The notes beneath the pieces were generated by a model. That model was not told the DNA's origin, ran no database searches, and was given only the letters and a program-made list of their open reading frames with translations. Shown here in pieces: positions 25,339-32,203 of a stretch of 64,000 nt of DNA. Origin of the DNA: Nocardia spumae (lineage in GTDB: Bacteria; Actinomycetota; Actinomycetes; Mycobacteriales; Mycobacteriaceae); contig NZ_JAJFZL010000001.1 in the NCBI RefSeq assembly GCF_020733635.1, forward strand, positions 2,790,001-2,854,000, given 5' to 3'. Position 1 is the stretch's first letter. Each line of letters begins with the position of its first letter. Made by a program: the position numbers and the translations under genes.

Positions 25339-25794
25339 GTGGGCGAAGGACTGCCACTCGCCCCGGGCGAGTTGGAGCTGCGGATGAGCCCCGCGGGCGA
25401 TCCGGAGTCGCCGGTGGTGGTGATGTCGCTGGACGCGTGGCGTGGGGGGTCCCCGGAGCGGATCCGGCGGATGGCCGACGCCCTGGCGAGCACCCTGCGA
25501 ATCACGGTGGGTGTGCTCGAATCCGAGCCGGCCCCCGAGCTGGCGCCCCTACTGCGGGCGATGACCTCGACGCTGTCGGCGGCCGCGGGGGGAGAGATCC
25601 GCGAGTCGGTGCACAGTGCCGATATCGCGGCGGATCTGGCACTGCTCTCCGATGCCGTGGCACGCACTCCGCGGGCGAGTGTCGCGCTGGCCGGATTGCT
25701 GCGCGCGACGCAGACGACCGATGCCGACGATGCCTCGCGGGCGGCCGGGAAGCGGCCCCGCGCCGACGCGGTCTGTGAGCCCGCGCTCGGCTGA
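25339..25794 (+). CDS. hypothetical protein resembling the N-terminal part of enoyl-CoA hydratases
   Basis: A 151-residue protein (GTG start). Its text, ELELRMSPAGDPESPVVVMS followed by a helical region with ARTPRASVALAGLLRATQT, resembles the N-terminal extension of some long actinobacterial enoyl-CoA hydratase/isomerase proteins. The crotonase catalytic core is absent; the protein ends after a charged tail. It could be a truncated paralogue or a stand-alone version of that extension. No catalytic residue can be named. It is 52 bases upstream of another hypothetical gene on the same strand. Confidence 0.5.
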   Translation: MGEGLPLAPGELELRMSPAGDPESPVVVMSLDAWRGGSPERIRRMADALASTLRITVGVLESEPAPELAPLLRAMTSTLSAAAGGEIRESVHSADIAADLALLSDAVARTPRASVALAGLLRATQTTDADDASRAAGKRPRADAVCEPALG

Positions 25795-25846
25795 TGGGGC
25801 GTCACCGATCGGTAACAGTGTCGGCCGGGGGTGAGATTGTTCTGAC

Positions 25847-26476
25847 ATGGCTACCTTGCCTCGGGCTGCATACATCCCGTTCGACACCGATATGGGGTTG
25901 GATCCGGCAGTAGAGCTCGCCGCCGGGTTTCTGAAACGTGTCGGCGCGGACGAGGCCGCGATCGTCATCCTCCCGGAGAAGCGGGTTCTGGGCGTTTCGG
26001 GGCCACTACAACGATTCTCACGGAATCGGACAGTTCTCACTCCACGAAATGCGAACCAGTCCGCCCTCGCGTACGGCCATCCCGCTCTGGTGTGCGCGCC
26101 CGGGCTGAAAGAACTCGAGCTGGCCCGCAGGTACACCCGTGACAATCCCGTCGTCGTGGTGGAAGACCCGTCGTTCTCCTGTGGCTTCTGGGCCGATGAG
26201 ATCGGCGCGCTGAATCTGGTGGAACGACGGATTCACATGACGACTCGACCGGAACGGCATCGCAAGATCCTCGAAGGAATCGACTACGCCGGCACCAACG
26301 GGTGGGGCGACGCGCCCGGAAAGCGGGACCTGCACCGGTATCTCGCGGAACTCGCGGAGATCGATGCGCTCGACAAGAACGAGATCCTCGCCCACCAACT
26401 CGTCCACGGCAGGCACGGGCATTACGGCTCACTGACCTGCCTGGGCCGCGAGATCGACCGGGCCCGGCACGGGTAG
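25847..26476 (+). CDS. hypothetical protein
   Basis: A 209-residue soluble protein from the ATG at 25847. It begins MATLPRAAYIPFDTDMGLDP and contains a Rossmann-like succession of strands and helices (DEAAIVILPEKRVLG, GHPALVCAPGLKELELARRY, NPVVVVEDPSFSCGFWADE). A C-terminal helical part ends KNEILAHQLVHGRHGHYGSL. I do not recognise the family. Two His-rich stretches near the C-terminus could bind metal, but this is a guess. It probably shares a transcript with the gene upstream. Confidence 0.6.
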   Translation: MATLPRAAYIPFDTDMGLDPAVELAAGFLKRVGADEAAIVILPEKRVLGVSGPLQRFSRNRTVLTPRNANQSALAYGHPALVCAPGLKELELARRYTRDNPVVVVEDPSFSCGFWADEIGALNLVERRIHMTTRPERHRKILEGIDYAGTNGWGDAPGKRDLHRYLAELAEIDALDKNEILAHQLVHGRHGHYGSLTCLGREIDRARHG

Positions 26477-26506
26477 TGCGGGCGAGAGCCCGGTGTGCGA
26501 TCGTCG

Positions 26507-26815
26507 CTAGCGGGCGTGGCGGTCGTGTCGCAGGCGATGCCGGACCGAAGCGTGATGCCATGCCATCGTGAGGGCGACCACGGCGATGGCCACCAGGACC
26601 GCGGTGGCGGCGAGCAGAGTGGTCAGCGCCGCGGTGCCGGGTCCGATGCCGGCGTTGTGGTGGCGAATCAGCAGTGCCGCGCCGAGCGGGCCGATCGCGG
26701 CCAGGGCCGGTATCAGCAGGAGCAGCCCGACGGTCGCGGGGCGGGCCGGACCCGGTGCGCGCCACGACCGTTGCCGTACGGTTCGCCGAAAGTTGCCGTG
26801 TGTCATCACGTTCAT
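26507..26815 (-). CDS. small membrane protein
   Basis: A 102-residue protein with two hydrophobic segments (about 28-49, ATVGLLLLIPALAAIGPLGA, and 58-85, ALTTLLAATAVLVAIAVVAL). They are flanked by a basic N-terminus (RRTVRQRSWR) and a His/Arg-rich C-terminus (HHASVRHRLRHDRHAR). GGGGG lies 5 bases before the ATG at 26815. No family is recognised. It opens a run of small membrane-associated genes on the minus strand (to 28835). Confidence 0.6.
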   Translation of the reverse strand: MNVMTHGNFRRTVRQRSWRAPGPARPATVGLLLLIPALAAIGPLGAALLIRHHNAGIGPGTAALTTLLAATAVLVAIAVVALTMAWHHASVRHRLRHDRHAR

Positions 26816-26886
26816 GACAACCCCCAGGTTGCACTATCGGGGTCGGTCGGCTCCGCTGCGTCGCGGGCCGGATAGGTAGACGAAGA

Positions 26887-27294
26887 TCATTGCAGCAGTT
26901 GAGCTTTGGTGGCCGCGAACTCCTGGTCCGAGAGTACGCCGGATCGATGCAGTTCGCCCGGCTGTTGCAGTTCGGCGACCGGATCGTCACCGGGCCCGGC
27001 GGCTGCCGCGGGAGCCGGTGCGGCGGGCGGCGGCGCGTAGTACCGCGCGGGTTCGGGTGCGTAAGCCTGTTGTTGGGTGCAGGCCTGCTGGTCGGTGTAT
27101 GCCTGCTGTTCGGCCGCTCGGCGCTGGGCGCGGCGGTTGACCGCGGTGGCGGTGGCGCTGGCCGTGCCGGCGACCACCGCGGTCCGCGCCACCGTGCCCA
27201 GCAGTCCCGGCCGCCCGATACGTCCTGCTCGAAACACCATTACCGGAACTGCCAGTTCCACGGGACCCACATTGTCGGCAGTCATATCCGGCAT
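26887..27294 (-). CDS. SHOCT-domain protein
   Basis: About 135 residues. The C-terminal AELQQPGELHRSGVLSDQEF is a clear SHOCT domain (short C-terminal domain, probably oligomerising). The middle is low-complexity, rich in Gln, Ala, Pro and Tyr. The N-terminal half has an Ala/Thr/Val-rich stretch (GTVARTAVVAGTASATATA) common to actinobacterial proteins of this type. The start is uncertain: ATGs at 27345, 27294 and 27285 are in frame and none has a strong ribosome-binding site. The function is unknown; such proteins are often envelope- or stress-associated. Confidence 0.65.
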   Translation of the reverse strand: MPDMTADNVGPVELAVPVMVFRAGRIGRPGLLGTVARTAVVAGTASATATAVNRRAQRRAAEQQAYTDQQACTQQQAYAPEPARYYAPPPAAPAPAAAAGPGDDPVAELQQPGELHRSGVLSDQEFAATKAQLLQ

Positions 27295-27388
27295 TGTTCC
27301 GATTCCGGCACTGCCGCGGCTCATCCGATTCGGGTGAGAAGGCATCGGCTGACGACGGCCGCACGAAGCCCGCCGAATGACCGCCGGC

Positions 27389-27619
27389 TCACCGCTCCCG
27401 GCGTGAGCGCCGGGTCAGCAGCCCGGCCAGCCATCCGACGACGAACATCACCAGCAGTACCAGCCACATCGGCGAGGCGATGGTGACCATCAGGATATTG
27501 ATGTCGACGCGGTGGTGATTCTGCGCGACGAAGATGACGGCCAGCACCGCCAGGACGATCGCGACCCACTGGGCCGCGGAAATCCTGGACAGTACGGATG
27601 TTTTCGGCCTCGAAGTCAT
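27389..27619 (-). CDS. LapA-domain (DUF1049) small membrane protein
   Basis: A 76-residue protein with two transmembrane segments: QWVAIVLAVLAVIFVAQN (about 15-32) and MWLVLLVMFVVGWLAGLL (about 50-67). QNHHRVDINIL lies between them and a basic RRSRRER tail follows. This is the LapA_dom layout (lipopolysaccharide assembly A-like); in actinobacteria the role is unknown. The ATG at 27619 has GGAGGA 5 bases upstream; the open frame extends further but the extra part looks non-coding. Confidence 0.75.
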   Translation of the reverse strand: MTSRPKTSVLSRISAAQWVAIVLAVLAVIFVAQNHHRVDINILMVTIASPMWLVLLVMFVVGWLAGLLTRRSRRER

Positions 27620-27728
27620 CGCGATCCTCCGGGAATGTCGAGGTGGTGCGCGGTCACGACGATCAGTGTCGAACCGATCGTCCGGATCGGCATCACCCAC
27701 CGCGGATGATCCGGGGACCGTCCCGGGC

Positions 27729-28835
27729 TCAACGATCACCGCCCCGGCTGCCGACCGTGTGCACGACGACCACCGTCGGATTCCAGGGGACCAGATCGTC
27801 GACCGAGCGCTGCAGCTGTGCGACCGGCGGCAGCTGCTGGGGGCCGAGAACCGACACCGTGGCGGTATCGCTGTGGAGGGTGACGTCGGTGACCTCGGCG
27901 CCCGGGATCTGCTGCAGCCAGCTCTGCGCGGCGTCGGAGATCTGGCGTGCCCACAACGATGTCAGTGAGTTCACCGTCATCGGGACGACCACCAGAAGCA
28001 GAGCGATCGCCAAGACGGCGTAGGCCCGGCCGCGGCGGATGGCGGCGTCTTCGTCGCGGCCGTATCCGGCGATCACCAGCACGACGGTCGTGGTGATGAT
28101 CATGGCCAGCACATTGGATGCGAAGAGTACGAAAGCGCCCAGGGCCAGGGCGGGAGCATCGGATCCCAGGCAGACGCCGACCACGCCCAGCGGTGGAACG
28201 AGGGAAATGGCGATGGCGACGCCGGGAAGTACATCGCCGACATCGCGGCGGGTGATCGCTACCGCGGCCACCAGCCCGGTCGCCAACGCCGCGGTCAGAT
28301 CCATGAGTTTCGGCGACGTGCGACCCACCACCTGCGAATTCGACAGCACGTCGACCGGATTCGGTAGCAACTGCGCGAACAGGTATCCGAGGACGACGAC
28401 CACTCCGATCCCGGCCAGGACCAGCAGCACGCTGCGTCCGATGAGTCGGGCCCGACCGGTGACGATCCCCAAGCCGATTCCCAGAATCGGCACCGACAAC
28501 GGTGCCACGATCATCGCGCCGATCACTGTCGCGGTGGAGTCTCCGACAACGCCGGAGATGGCGATGATCGCCGAGAGGACGAGCATCATCCAGAATGCGG
28601 ACCGCTTGGCGCCGGTGTCGCCGGTGGACAGGTCCAGACGGTCGGTGAGTTCGTCGAGAGTACGACGCTGGCTGGTGGGCAGCAGATGGTGCACGACAGG
28701 TCCTTCCGTGCCGATATCGATGGCAGCGGCTTCGCCATCCGCCGAAAGGCCTGTCCGCGGTGCCGGATCCGGTGACTCGTCGGCAGCGGATCGCTGTCCA
28801 GGATCGAGGTTAGAAGCGCCGGTGAGTTCGGACAT
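27729..28835 (-). CDS. DUF389-family membrane protein
   Basis: A 368-residue protein with an N-terminal cytoplasmic part and about six to eight hydrophobic segments. The first membrane block SAFWMMLVLSAIIAISGVVG, then GAMIVAPLSVPILGIGLGIV and DVLPGVAIAISLVPPLGVVG, are hallmarks of the DUF389 (TIGR00341) family. The soluble C-terminus ends with WNPTVVVVHTVGSRGGDR. The function is unknown, possibly transport. Start candidates are ATG 28835 and ATG 28859; neither has a good ribosome-binding site and I chose the shorter. Confidence 0.82.
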   Translation of the reverse strand: MSELTGASNLDPGQRSAADESPDPAPRTGLSADGEAAAIDIGTEGPVVHHLLPTSQRRTLDELTDRLDLSTGDTGAKRSAFWMMLVLSAIIAISGVVGDSTATVIGAMIVAPLSVPILGIGLGIVTGRARLIGRSVLLVLAGIGVVVVLGYLFAQLLPNPVDVLSNSQVVGRTSPKLMDLTAALATGLVAAVAITRRDVGDVLPGVAIAISLVPPLGVVGVCLGSDAPALALGAFVLFASNVLAMIITTTVVLVIAGYGRDEDAAIRRGRAYAVLAIALLLVVVPMTVNSLTSLWARQISDAAQSWLQQIPGAEVTDVTLHSDTATVSVLGPQQLPPVAQLQRSVDDLVPWNPTVVVVHTVGSRGGDR

Positions 28836-28971
28836 CGCCCGATCCGGGTGATCCGGCATCGGGCGCGGCGGGGGACGGTCGGGATCCGTCCGGCCCCTTC
28901 CGGACGGTGATACCCCCGGCCGAGATCCCGCGCCACCGACGTCCCGGCATCGTCGGCTCCGGTCGGTGCGA

Positions 28972-29727
28972 CTACGGTGTGCGGGCTTCGATCAGGGTAC
29001 GGCTGGAGTGGGCCACGAACGGCCCGTGTTCGCGAATCTCGTTGTGGAGCAGCATAAGCCGGTCGCGATAGACGTCGACGGTGAAGCCGGGGACCATCCA
29101 CACCACCTTGCGCAGGAAGTAGACCACCGCGCCGATATCGGCGAACTCCATCCGCAGCCGCTCGGTGCGCAGGTCGACGATGCGCAGCCCGGCGTCGCGG
29201 GCCGCCGCGGCCTCGTCGTCGGGGTCGCGTGCGCGACGTGCCCGCGGCTGCGGGCCGAGGAAGTATTCGACGAGCTCGAAAACGCTGGCCGGGCCGACGT
29301 GCTGAGCGAAATAGGTCCCGCCCGGTCGCAGCACCCGGGCGATCTCGTCCCACCACACGGTGACCGGATGGCGACTGGTGACCAGGTCGAACGCCGCGTC
29401 GGCGAACGGCAGCGGCGGCTCGTCCGGATCGGCGACGACGACCACGCCGCGCGGATGCAGCAGCGCGGTCGCCTCGGCGATATTCGGTGCCCACGATTCG
29501 GTGGCCACCATCGTCGGCGGGAACTTCGTTGCCTCGGCGAGGACTTCGCCGCCGCCGGTCTGGATGTCGAGTGCGGCGGTCGCCGTCGACAAGCGGGCGC
29601 TCATCTGCCGCTGGTACCCCCAGGACGGGCGTTGTTCGGTGGCGCGTCCGTCGAGCCAGGCGAAGTCCCAGCCCGCCACCGGCGCCGCCGACGCCTCGGA
29701 TATCAGGTCGTCGAACGAGCGGTCCAT
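28972..29727 (-). CDS. SAM-dependent methyltransferase
   Basis: A 251-residue class I methyltransferase. The SAM-binding motif I appears as ALDIQTGGGEVL (about 53-64), the acidic end of strand 2 near VVVVADPDE, motif post-I/III as ADAAFDLVTSRHPVTVWW, and motif IV as EIARVLRPGGTYFAQHVG. The substrate is unknown; the C-terminal FLRKVVWMVPGFTVDVYRD suits the family of small-molecule methyltransferases found next to lipid or stress genes. The ATG at 29727 starts the homology. Confidence 0.85.
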   Translation of the reverse strand: MDRSFDDLISEASAAPVAGWDFAWLDGRATEQRPSWGYQRQMSARLSTATAALDIQTGGGEVLAEATKFPPTMVATESWAPNIAEATALLHPRGVVVVADPDEPPLPFADAAFDLVTSRHPVTVWWDEIARVLRPGGTYFAQHVGPASVFELVEYFLGPQPRARRARDPDDEAAAARDAGLRIVDLRTERLRMEFADIGAVVYFLRKVVWMVPGFTVDVYRDRLMLLHNEIREHGPFVAHSSRTLIEARTP

Positions 29728-29815
29728 GTGGCAGATTCTGCCAGCCGGCGCTCGGTCCCGGGGTCGGCGGTCGATACGGCAGGTGGAGCGCCTCCAGGTG
29801 TCCCGGTTGCGAGTT

Positions 29816-29859
29816 TTATGAAATACACACCTTTCATAAGTTCTGTCGGCTAAGTTCTG
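29816..29859. promoter_or_regulatory. inverted and direct repeats upstream of the 31-residue micro-ORF
   Basis: TTATGAAA (29816-29823) and TTTCATAA (29832-29839) form a perfect 8-bp inverted repeat with an 8-base spacer. Overlapping its end, TAAGTTCTG occurs twice (29837-29845 and 29851-29859) at a 14-base period. The patch is strikingly AT-rich and lies 42-85 bases upstream of the micro-ORF start, between it and the divergent methyltransferase gene. It looks like a regulated promoter; the regulator is unknown. Confidence 0.55.
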
Positions 29860-29900
29860 GCTACGCCGGACGATCGGCGATGAGAAAGTCGGAGGACACC

Positions 29901-29996
29901 GTGGAATTTCTTGGCTCAGTGGCCGGTCTAGCGCAGATGGTCATCGGTACCATCCTTGCCAACACCGGATCGGGTGGCTCCGGCTCCGGCTGGTGA
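29901..29996 (+). CDS. 31-residue Gly-rich hydrophobic micro-protein
   Basis: A GTG-started ORF with GGAGGA 4 bases upstream encodes 31 residues: a hydrophobic stretch EFLGSVAGLAQMVIGTIL followed by a Gly/Ser tail ending in Trp (ANTGSGGSGSGW). A 15-bp hairpin begins 6 bases after the stop, and a repeat-rich AT patch lies upstream, so this looks like a complete monocistronic unit. The peptide could be one membrane or amphipathic helix with a flexible tail. It is comparable to the micro-ORF at 20162 but not clearly homologous. No known family is recognised. Confidence 0.6.
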   Translation: MEFLGSVAGLAQMVIGTILANTGSGGSGSGW

Positions 29997-30002
29997 ACGC
30001 GA

Positions 30003-30035
30003 CGGATTCGGCTCGCGTCCCGCGAGTCGAATCCG
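30003..30035 (+). terminator. hairpin terminator after the 31-residue micro-ORF
   Basis: CGGATTCGGCTCGCG (30003-30017) pairs along its full 15 bases with CGCGAGTCGAATCCG (30021-30035), counting one G-U pair, around a TCC loop. It begins 6 bases after the stop codon. Confidence 0.75.
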
Positions 30036-30062
30036 GCCGGGGGACTTCGGCGTCCACCGCTG

Positions 30063-30081
30063 TGCCTCTATTGTAGAGGCA
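30063..30081. promoter_or_regulatory. perfect operator palindrome at the start of the SnoaL/HxlR operon
   Basis: TGCCTCTA-TTG-TAGAGGCA is a perfect 8+8 inverted repeat whose last base is the A of the ATG at 30081. Its shape resembles operators of HxlR/YodB-type regulators (TACTATTTGTAGTA-like). The HxlR gene is the second gene of this operon, so autoregulation is likely. This is inference from the motif and position. Confidence 0.6.
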
Positions 30082-30467
30082 TGATCGATAGTGTGGTTCT
30101 CGATGCCTGGCGGTTCCGCGACATCTCGCAGCTGGCGACCGTGCTGACCGAGAACGCGACCTTCTCCAGTCCGGTCGCCGACTATCGCGGGCGGGCGAAT
30201 GCCGCGCATGTGCTCGGCCTGATCGCGACGGTTCTCGACAGTGTCGAAGAGAGCGCGCGGTGGCGCGATGAGCGCGATGCGGTGTTCGCCTTCACCGCGC
30301 GGGCCGCCGGTAGTGAACTGCACGGCATGATCCGCGAGGAACACGAGGCGGGCGGCGGGCTCGGCCACGTGACGCTGTATCTGCGGCCCTATCGCGCACT
30401 ACGCGAGGCGATGGCGATGATGGCCGAGCGGCTGCGGGATTCGCCGCTGCCCGAATCGGTGGGGTGA
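30081..30467 (+). CDS. SnoaL-like (NTF2 superfamily) protein
   Basis: A 128-residue single-domain protein: LDAWRFRDISQLATVLTENA, the conserved FSSPVADYRGRANAAHVLGL segment and FAFTARAAGSELHGMIREEH. It fits the nuclear-transport-factor-2-like fold used by SnoaL-type cyclases and detoxifying proteins. The ligand cannot be deduced. Its ATG at 30081 sits at the end of a perfect palindrome, so the transcript may be leaderless or nearly so. Its stop overlaps the start of the HxlR gene (GTGA), indicating translational coupling. Confidence 0.78.
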   Translation: MIDSVVLDAWRFRDISQLATVLTENATFSSPVADYRGRANAAHVLGLIATVLDSVEESARWRDERDAVFAFTARAAGSELHGMIREEHEAGGGLGHVTLYLRPYRALREAMAMMAERLRDSPLPESVG

Positions 30468-30823
30468 GGGTGGCCGCCGACATCCCGCGACCGGGACGGC
30501 AGGTCCGCGGCTCGACGGCCGGGCGGCCGGTCATGGCCCTGTTCGATCTGGTCGGGCGACGATGGGTGCTGCGCGTGCTCTGGGAACTCGATCGTGCCGA
30601 GACCCCGCTGACCTTCCGCGCCCTGCGCGCGGTGTGCGGTGAGGTTTCATCCAGCGTCTTGACCAGGCGATTGCACGAACTCACCGCGGCCGGCCTGGTC
30701 GAACACGCCGACGGGTACGTCCTGACGACGCTGGGACGCGAACTCGTCGAGGCGCTGCAACCGGTCACGGCGTGGGCCGAGAACTGGGCGCACGTGCTCG
30801 ATGCCGACGAAGCCCGGCCGTGA
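30464..30823 (+). CDS. HxlR-family transcriptional regulator
   Basis: A 119-residue winged-helix regulator of the HxlR family. It has ALFDLVGRRWVLRVLWELDR, LTFRALRAVCGEVSSSVLTR, RLHELTAAGLVEHADG and YVLTTLGRELVEALQPVTAW, the standard succession of helices, recognition helix and wing. The single Cys in the HTH (AVCGEVSS) could be redox-active, as in YodB/HypR relatives, but this is speculative. The GTG start overlaps the preceding stop by four bases (GTGA). It probably controls its own operon through the palindrome at 30063-30081. Confidence 0.88.
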   Translation: MRVAADIPRPGRQVRGSTAGRPVMALFDLVGRRWVLRVLWELDRAETPLTFRALRAVCGEVSSSVLTRRLHELTAAGLVEHADGYVLTTLGRELVEALQPVTAWAENWAHVLDADEARP

Positions 30824-30853
30824 GGTTCTCGCCCGCGCCCGGTTGGACGCGAG

Positions 30854-31624
30854 TCAGTAGTCCAGGGCGTGTTCGGGTTGGCAGACGTGCAGGGGGGACG
30901 GCAGGTACCGGACGATGGCGTCCAGGAGCGGGGTGACGTCGTCGACTCTCGGCGTGGCGTCGCACAGTACGGGGACGGCCTCGCCGATGCGGGTGAGGCC
31001 GCGGATGCGGTCGCGCAACCGGTCGGGTGGGATCGCGCCCGGGCCGGAATACCTGGCGTCCTGTGCGGACACGGTGGCGACCAGATCACGATAGCGCTGC
31101 TCGGCGAGAGCCCAATGGGGGCCGAAGAATTCGACGCCCATCGGCTCCAGTGCCCACATCGAGACCAGATCGATGACGCCGCCGAATCCGGTGCCGGCGC
31201 CGACGGGAATCTGCACCGTCAGCGGCACCGCCCCGCGCGTATCGGCGATCGTGGCGACGCTGCGGTCGAAGTCGGCGTCGACGTCGTCGAGTCCGGTCAC
31301 CAGGCACATCCGTGCGACCTGATGGTCGTCGGCGACCCGCAGTAGCGTCTGCGACCGCGGGGCGCGCCGCTCGGCGGCGTGCACGACCGCGATCACTCCG
31401 TCGGCCACCCGGATGGACCGCTCCAGCTCCGCCAGGGGGGCCCGGCTCGACAGCTCGGTGAGGTGGATCGTGTGATCGACGCGGTCGGTCGTCCACTGGA
31501 TCGTGCCGGAACCGGTCTCGGTGAATCGACGATGCAGGCGAGGGGCGATTCGGTTCGTCGCATCGGGTTCCCCGATGATCGTGACATTGCGGATCGTCTG
31601 CGGGTCAATGGCTTTGGTGCCCAT
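30854..31624 (-). CDS. EF-G-like G-domain protein lacking GTP-binding motifs
   Basis: The 256 residues align along the G domain of elongation factor G: TIRNVTIIGEPDATNRI for IRNIGIMAHIDAGKTTT, ELERSIRVADGVIAVVHAAE for the ERSLRVLDGAV segment, LLRVADDHQVARMCLV, then VPLTVQIPVGAGTGFGGVID, and finally VPVLCD and LLDAIVRYLPSPL, where EF-G domain I ends. The nucleotide motifs are lost: no P-loop GKTT (ATNR instead), no DTPGH (LTELSSR instead), no NKxD (TGLD instead). Domains II-V are absent. It is open and codon-normal, so it is probably an expressed pseudo-GTPase rather than a wreck. The ATG at 31624 fits the EF-G N-terminus. Confidence 0.75.
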   Translation of the reverse strand: MGTKAIDPQTIRNVTIIGEPDATNRIAPRLHRRFTETGSGTIQWTTDRVDHTIHLTELSSRAPLAELERSIRVADGVIAVVHAAERRAPRSQTLLRVADDHQVARMCLVTGLDDVDADFDRSVATIADTRGAVPLTVQIPVGAGTGFGGVIDLVSMWALEPMGVEFFGPHWALAEQRYRDLVATVSAQDARYSGPGAIPPDRLRDRIRGLTRIGEAVPVLCDATPRVDDVTPLLDAIVRYLPSPLHVCQPEHALDY

Positions 31625-31728
31625 CGGCGTGGTGATACTCCAGATCGACTCGCGGGTCCGGTCGCGTCCCGAATCCACTCACCGTACCCGCGCGCGTCCG
31701 TCCACGGAGTGGATTTCCATCCCCAAAA

Positions 31729-31742
31729 TAGAACGTGTTCCT
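31729..31742. promoter_or_regulatory. KstR-like operator and -10 of the DUF35/thiolase operon
   Basis: TAGAACGTGTTCCT matches the KstR consensus TNNAACNNGTTNNA at all but the last base, with the core palindrome GAACGTGTTC intact. It overlaps a possible -10 (TATACC, 31742-31747) and is 14 bases from the GTG at 31757, so transcription may start at or near that codon (leaderless). It suggests repression of the operon until sterol metabolites are present. Confidence 0.62.
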
Positions 31743-31756
31743 ATACCGTGGGGTCT

Positions 31757-32203
31757 GTGCAGAAAGAACAACGACCTGCGGTGGCAGATTGGTTCACCGC
31801 GGACGACGGCGCGGTGCGTCTCGTGGGAAGTCGCTGCGATGTGTGCGCCACACCGTACTTCCCGCGAAACACGCTGGCCTGCCGCAACCCGCAGTGCGCG
31901 AGTCCGAAGGACGGCTCGGAGCTGGCCGAATACCTGTTCTCGACGCGTGGCCGGATCTGGTCGTACGCGGACGCCCGGTACAAGCCGCCGCCGCCCTATG
32001 TCGCGCCCGACCCGTTCGAGCCCTACGTCGTCGCGGCGGTCGAGCTCGAGGTCGAGCAGATGGTGATTCTCGGGCAGGTCGTACGCGGCCTCACCGTGGA
32101 CGACCTGGCCGTCGGCATGCCGGTCGAACTGACCCTCGGCGTGCTGTACGAGGACGAGGAAGCGGAGCACACGGTGTGGATGTGGAGGCCGGTCGATGCC
32201 TGA
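31757..32203 (+). CDS. DUF35 OB-fold zinc-ribbon protein (thiolase partner)
   Basis: A 148-residue protein with an N-terminal zinc ribbon (Cys27, Cys30, Cys42, Cys47 in CDVCATPYFPRNTLACRNPQ-C) and a C-terminal OB-fold domain (GRIWSYADARYKPPPPYVAP to VELTLGVLYEDEE). Such proteins pair with thiolases or hydratases in CoA-thioester metabolism; the mycobacterial cholesterol regulon encodes several. The start could be GTG 31757 or GTG 31748; no ribosome-binding site is seen. Its stop overlaps the thiolase start by 8 bases, which implies a complex with that enzyme. Confidence 0.87.
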   Translation: MQKEQRPAVADWFTADDGAVRLVGSRCDVCATPYFPRNTLACRNPQCASPKDGSELAEYLFSTRGRIWSYADARYKPPPPYVAPDPFEPYVVAAVELEVEQMVILGQVVRGLTVDDLAVGMPVELTLGVLYEDEEAEHTVWMWRPVDA

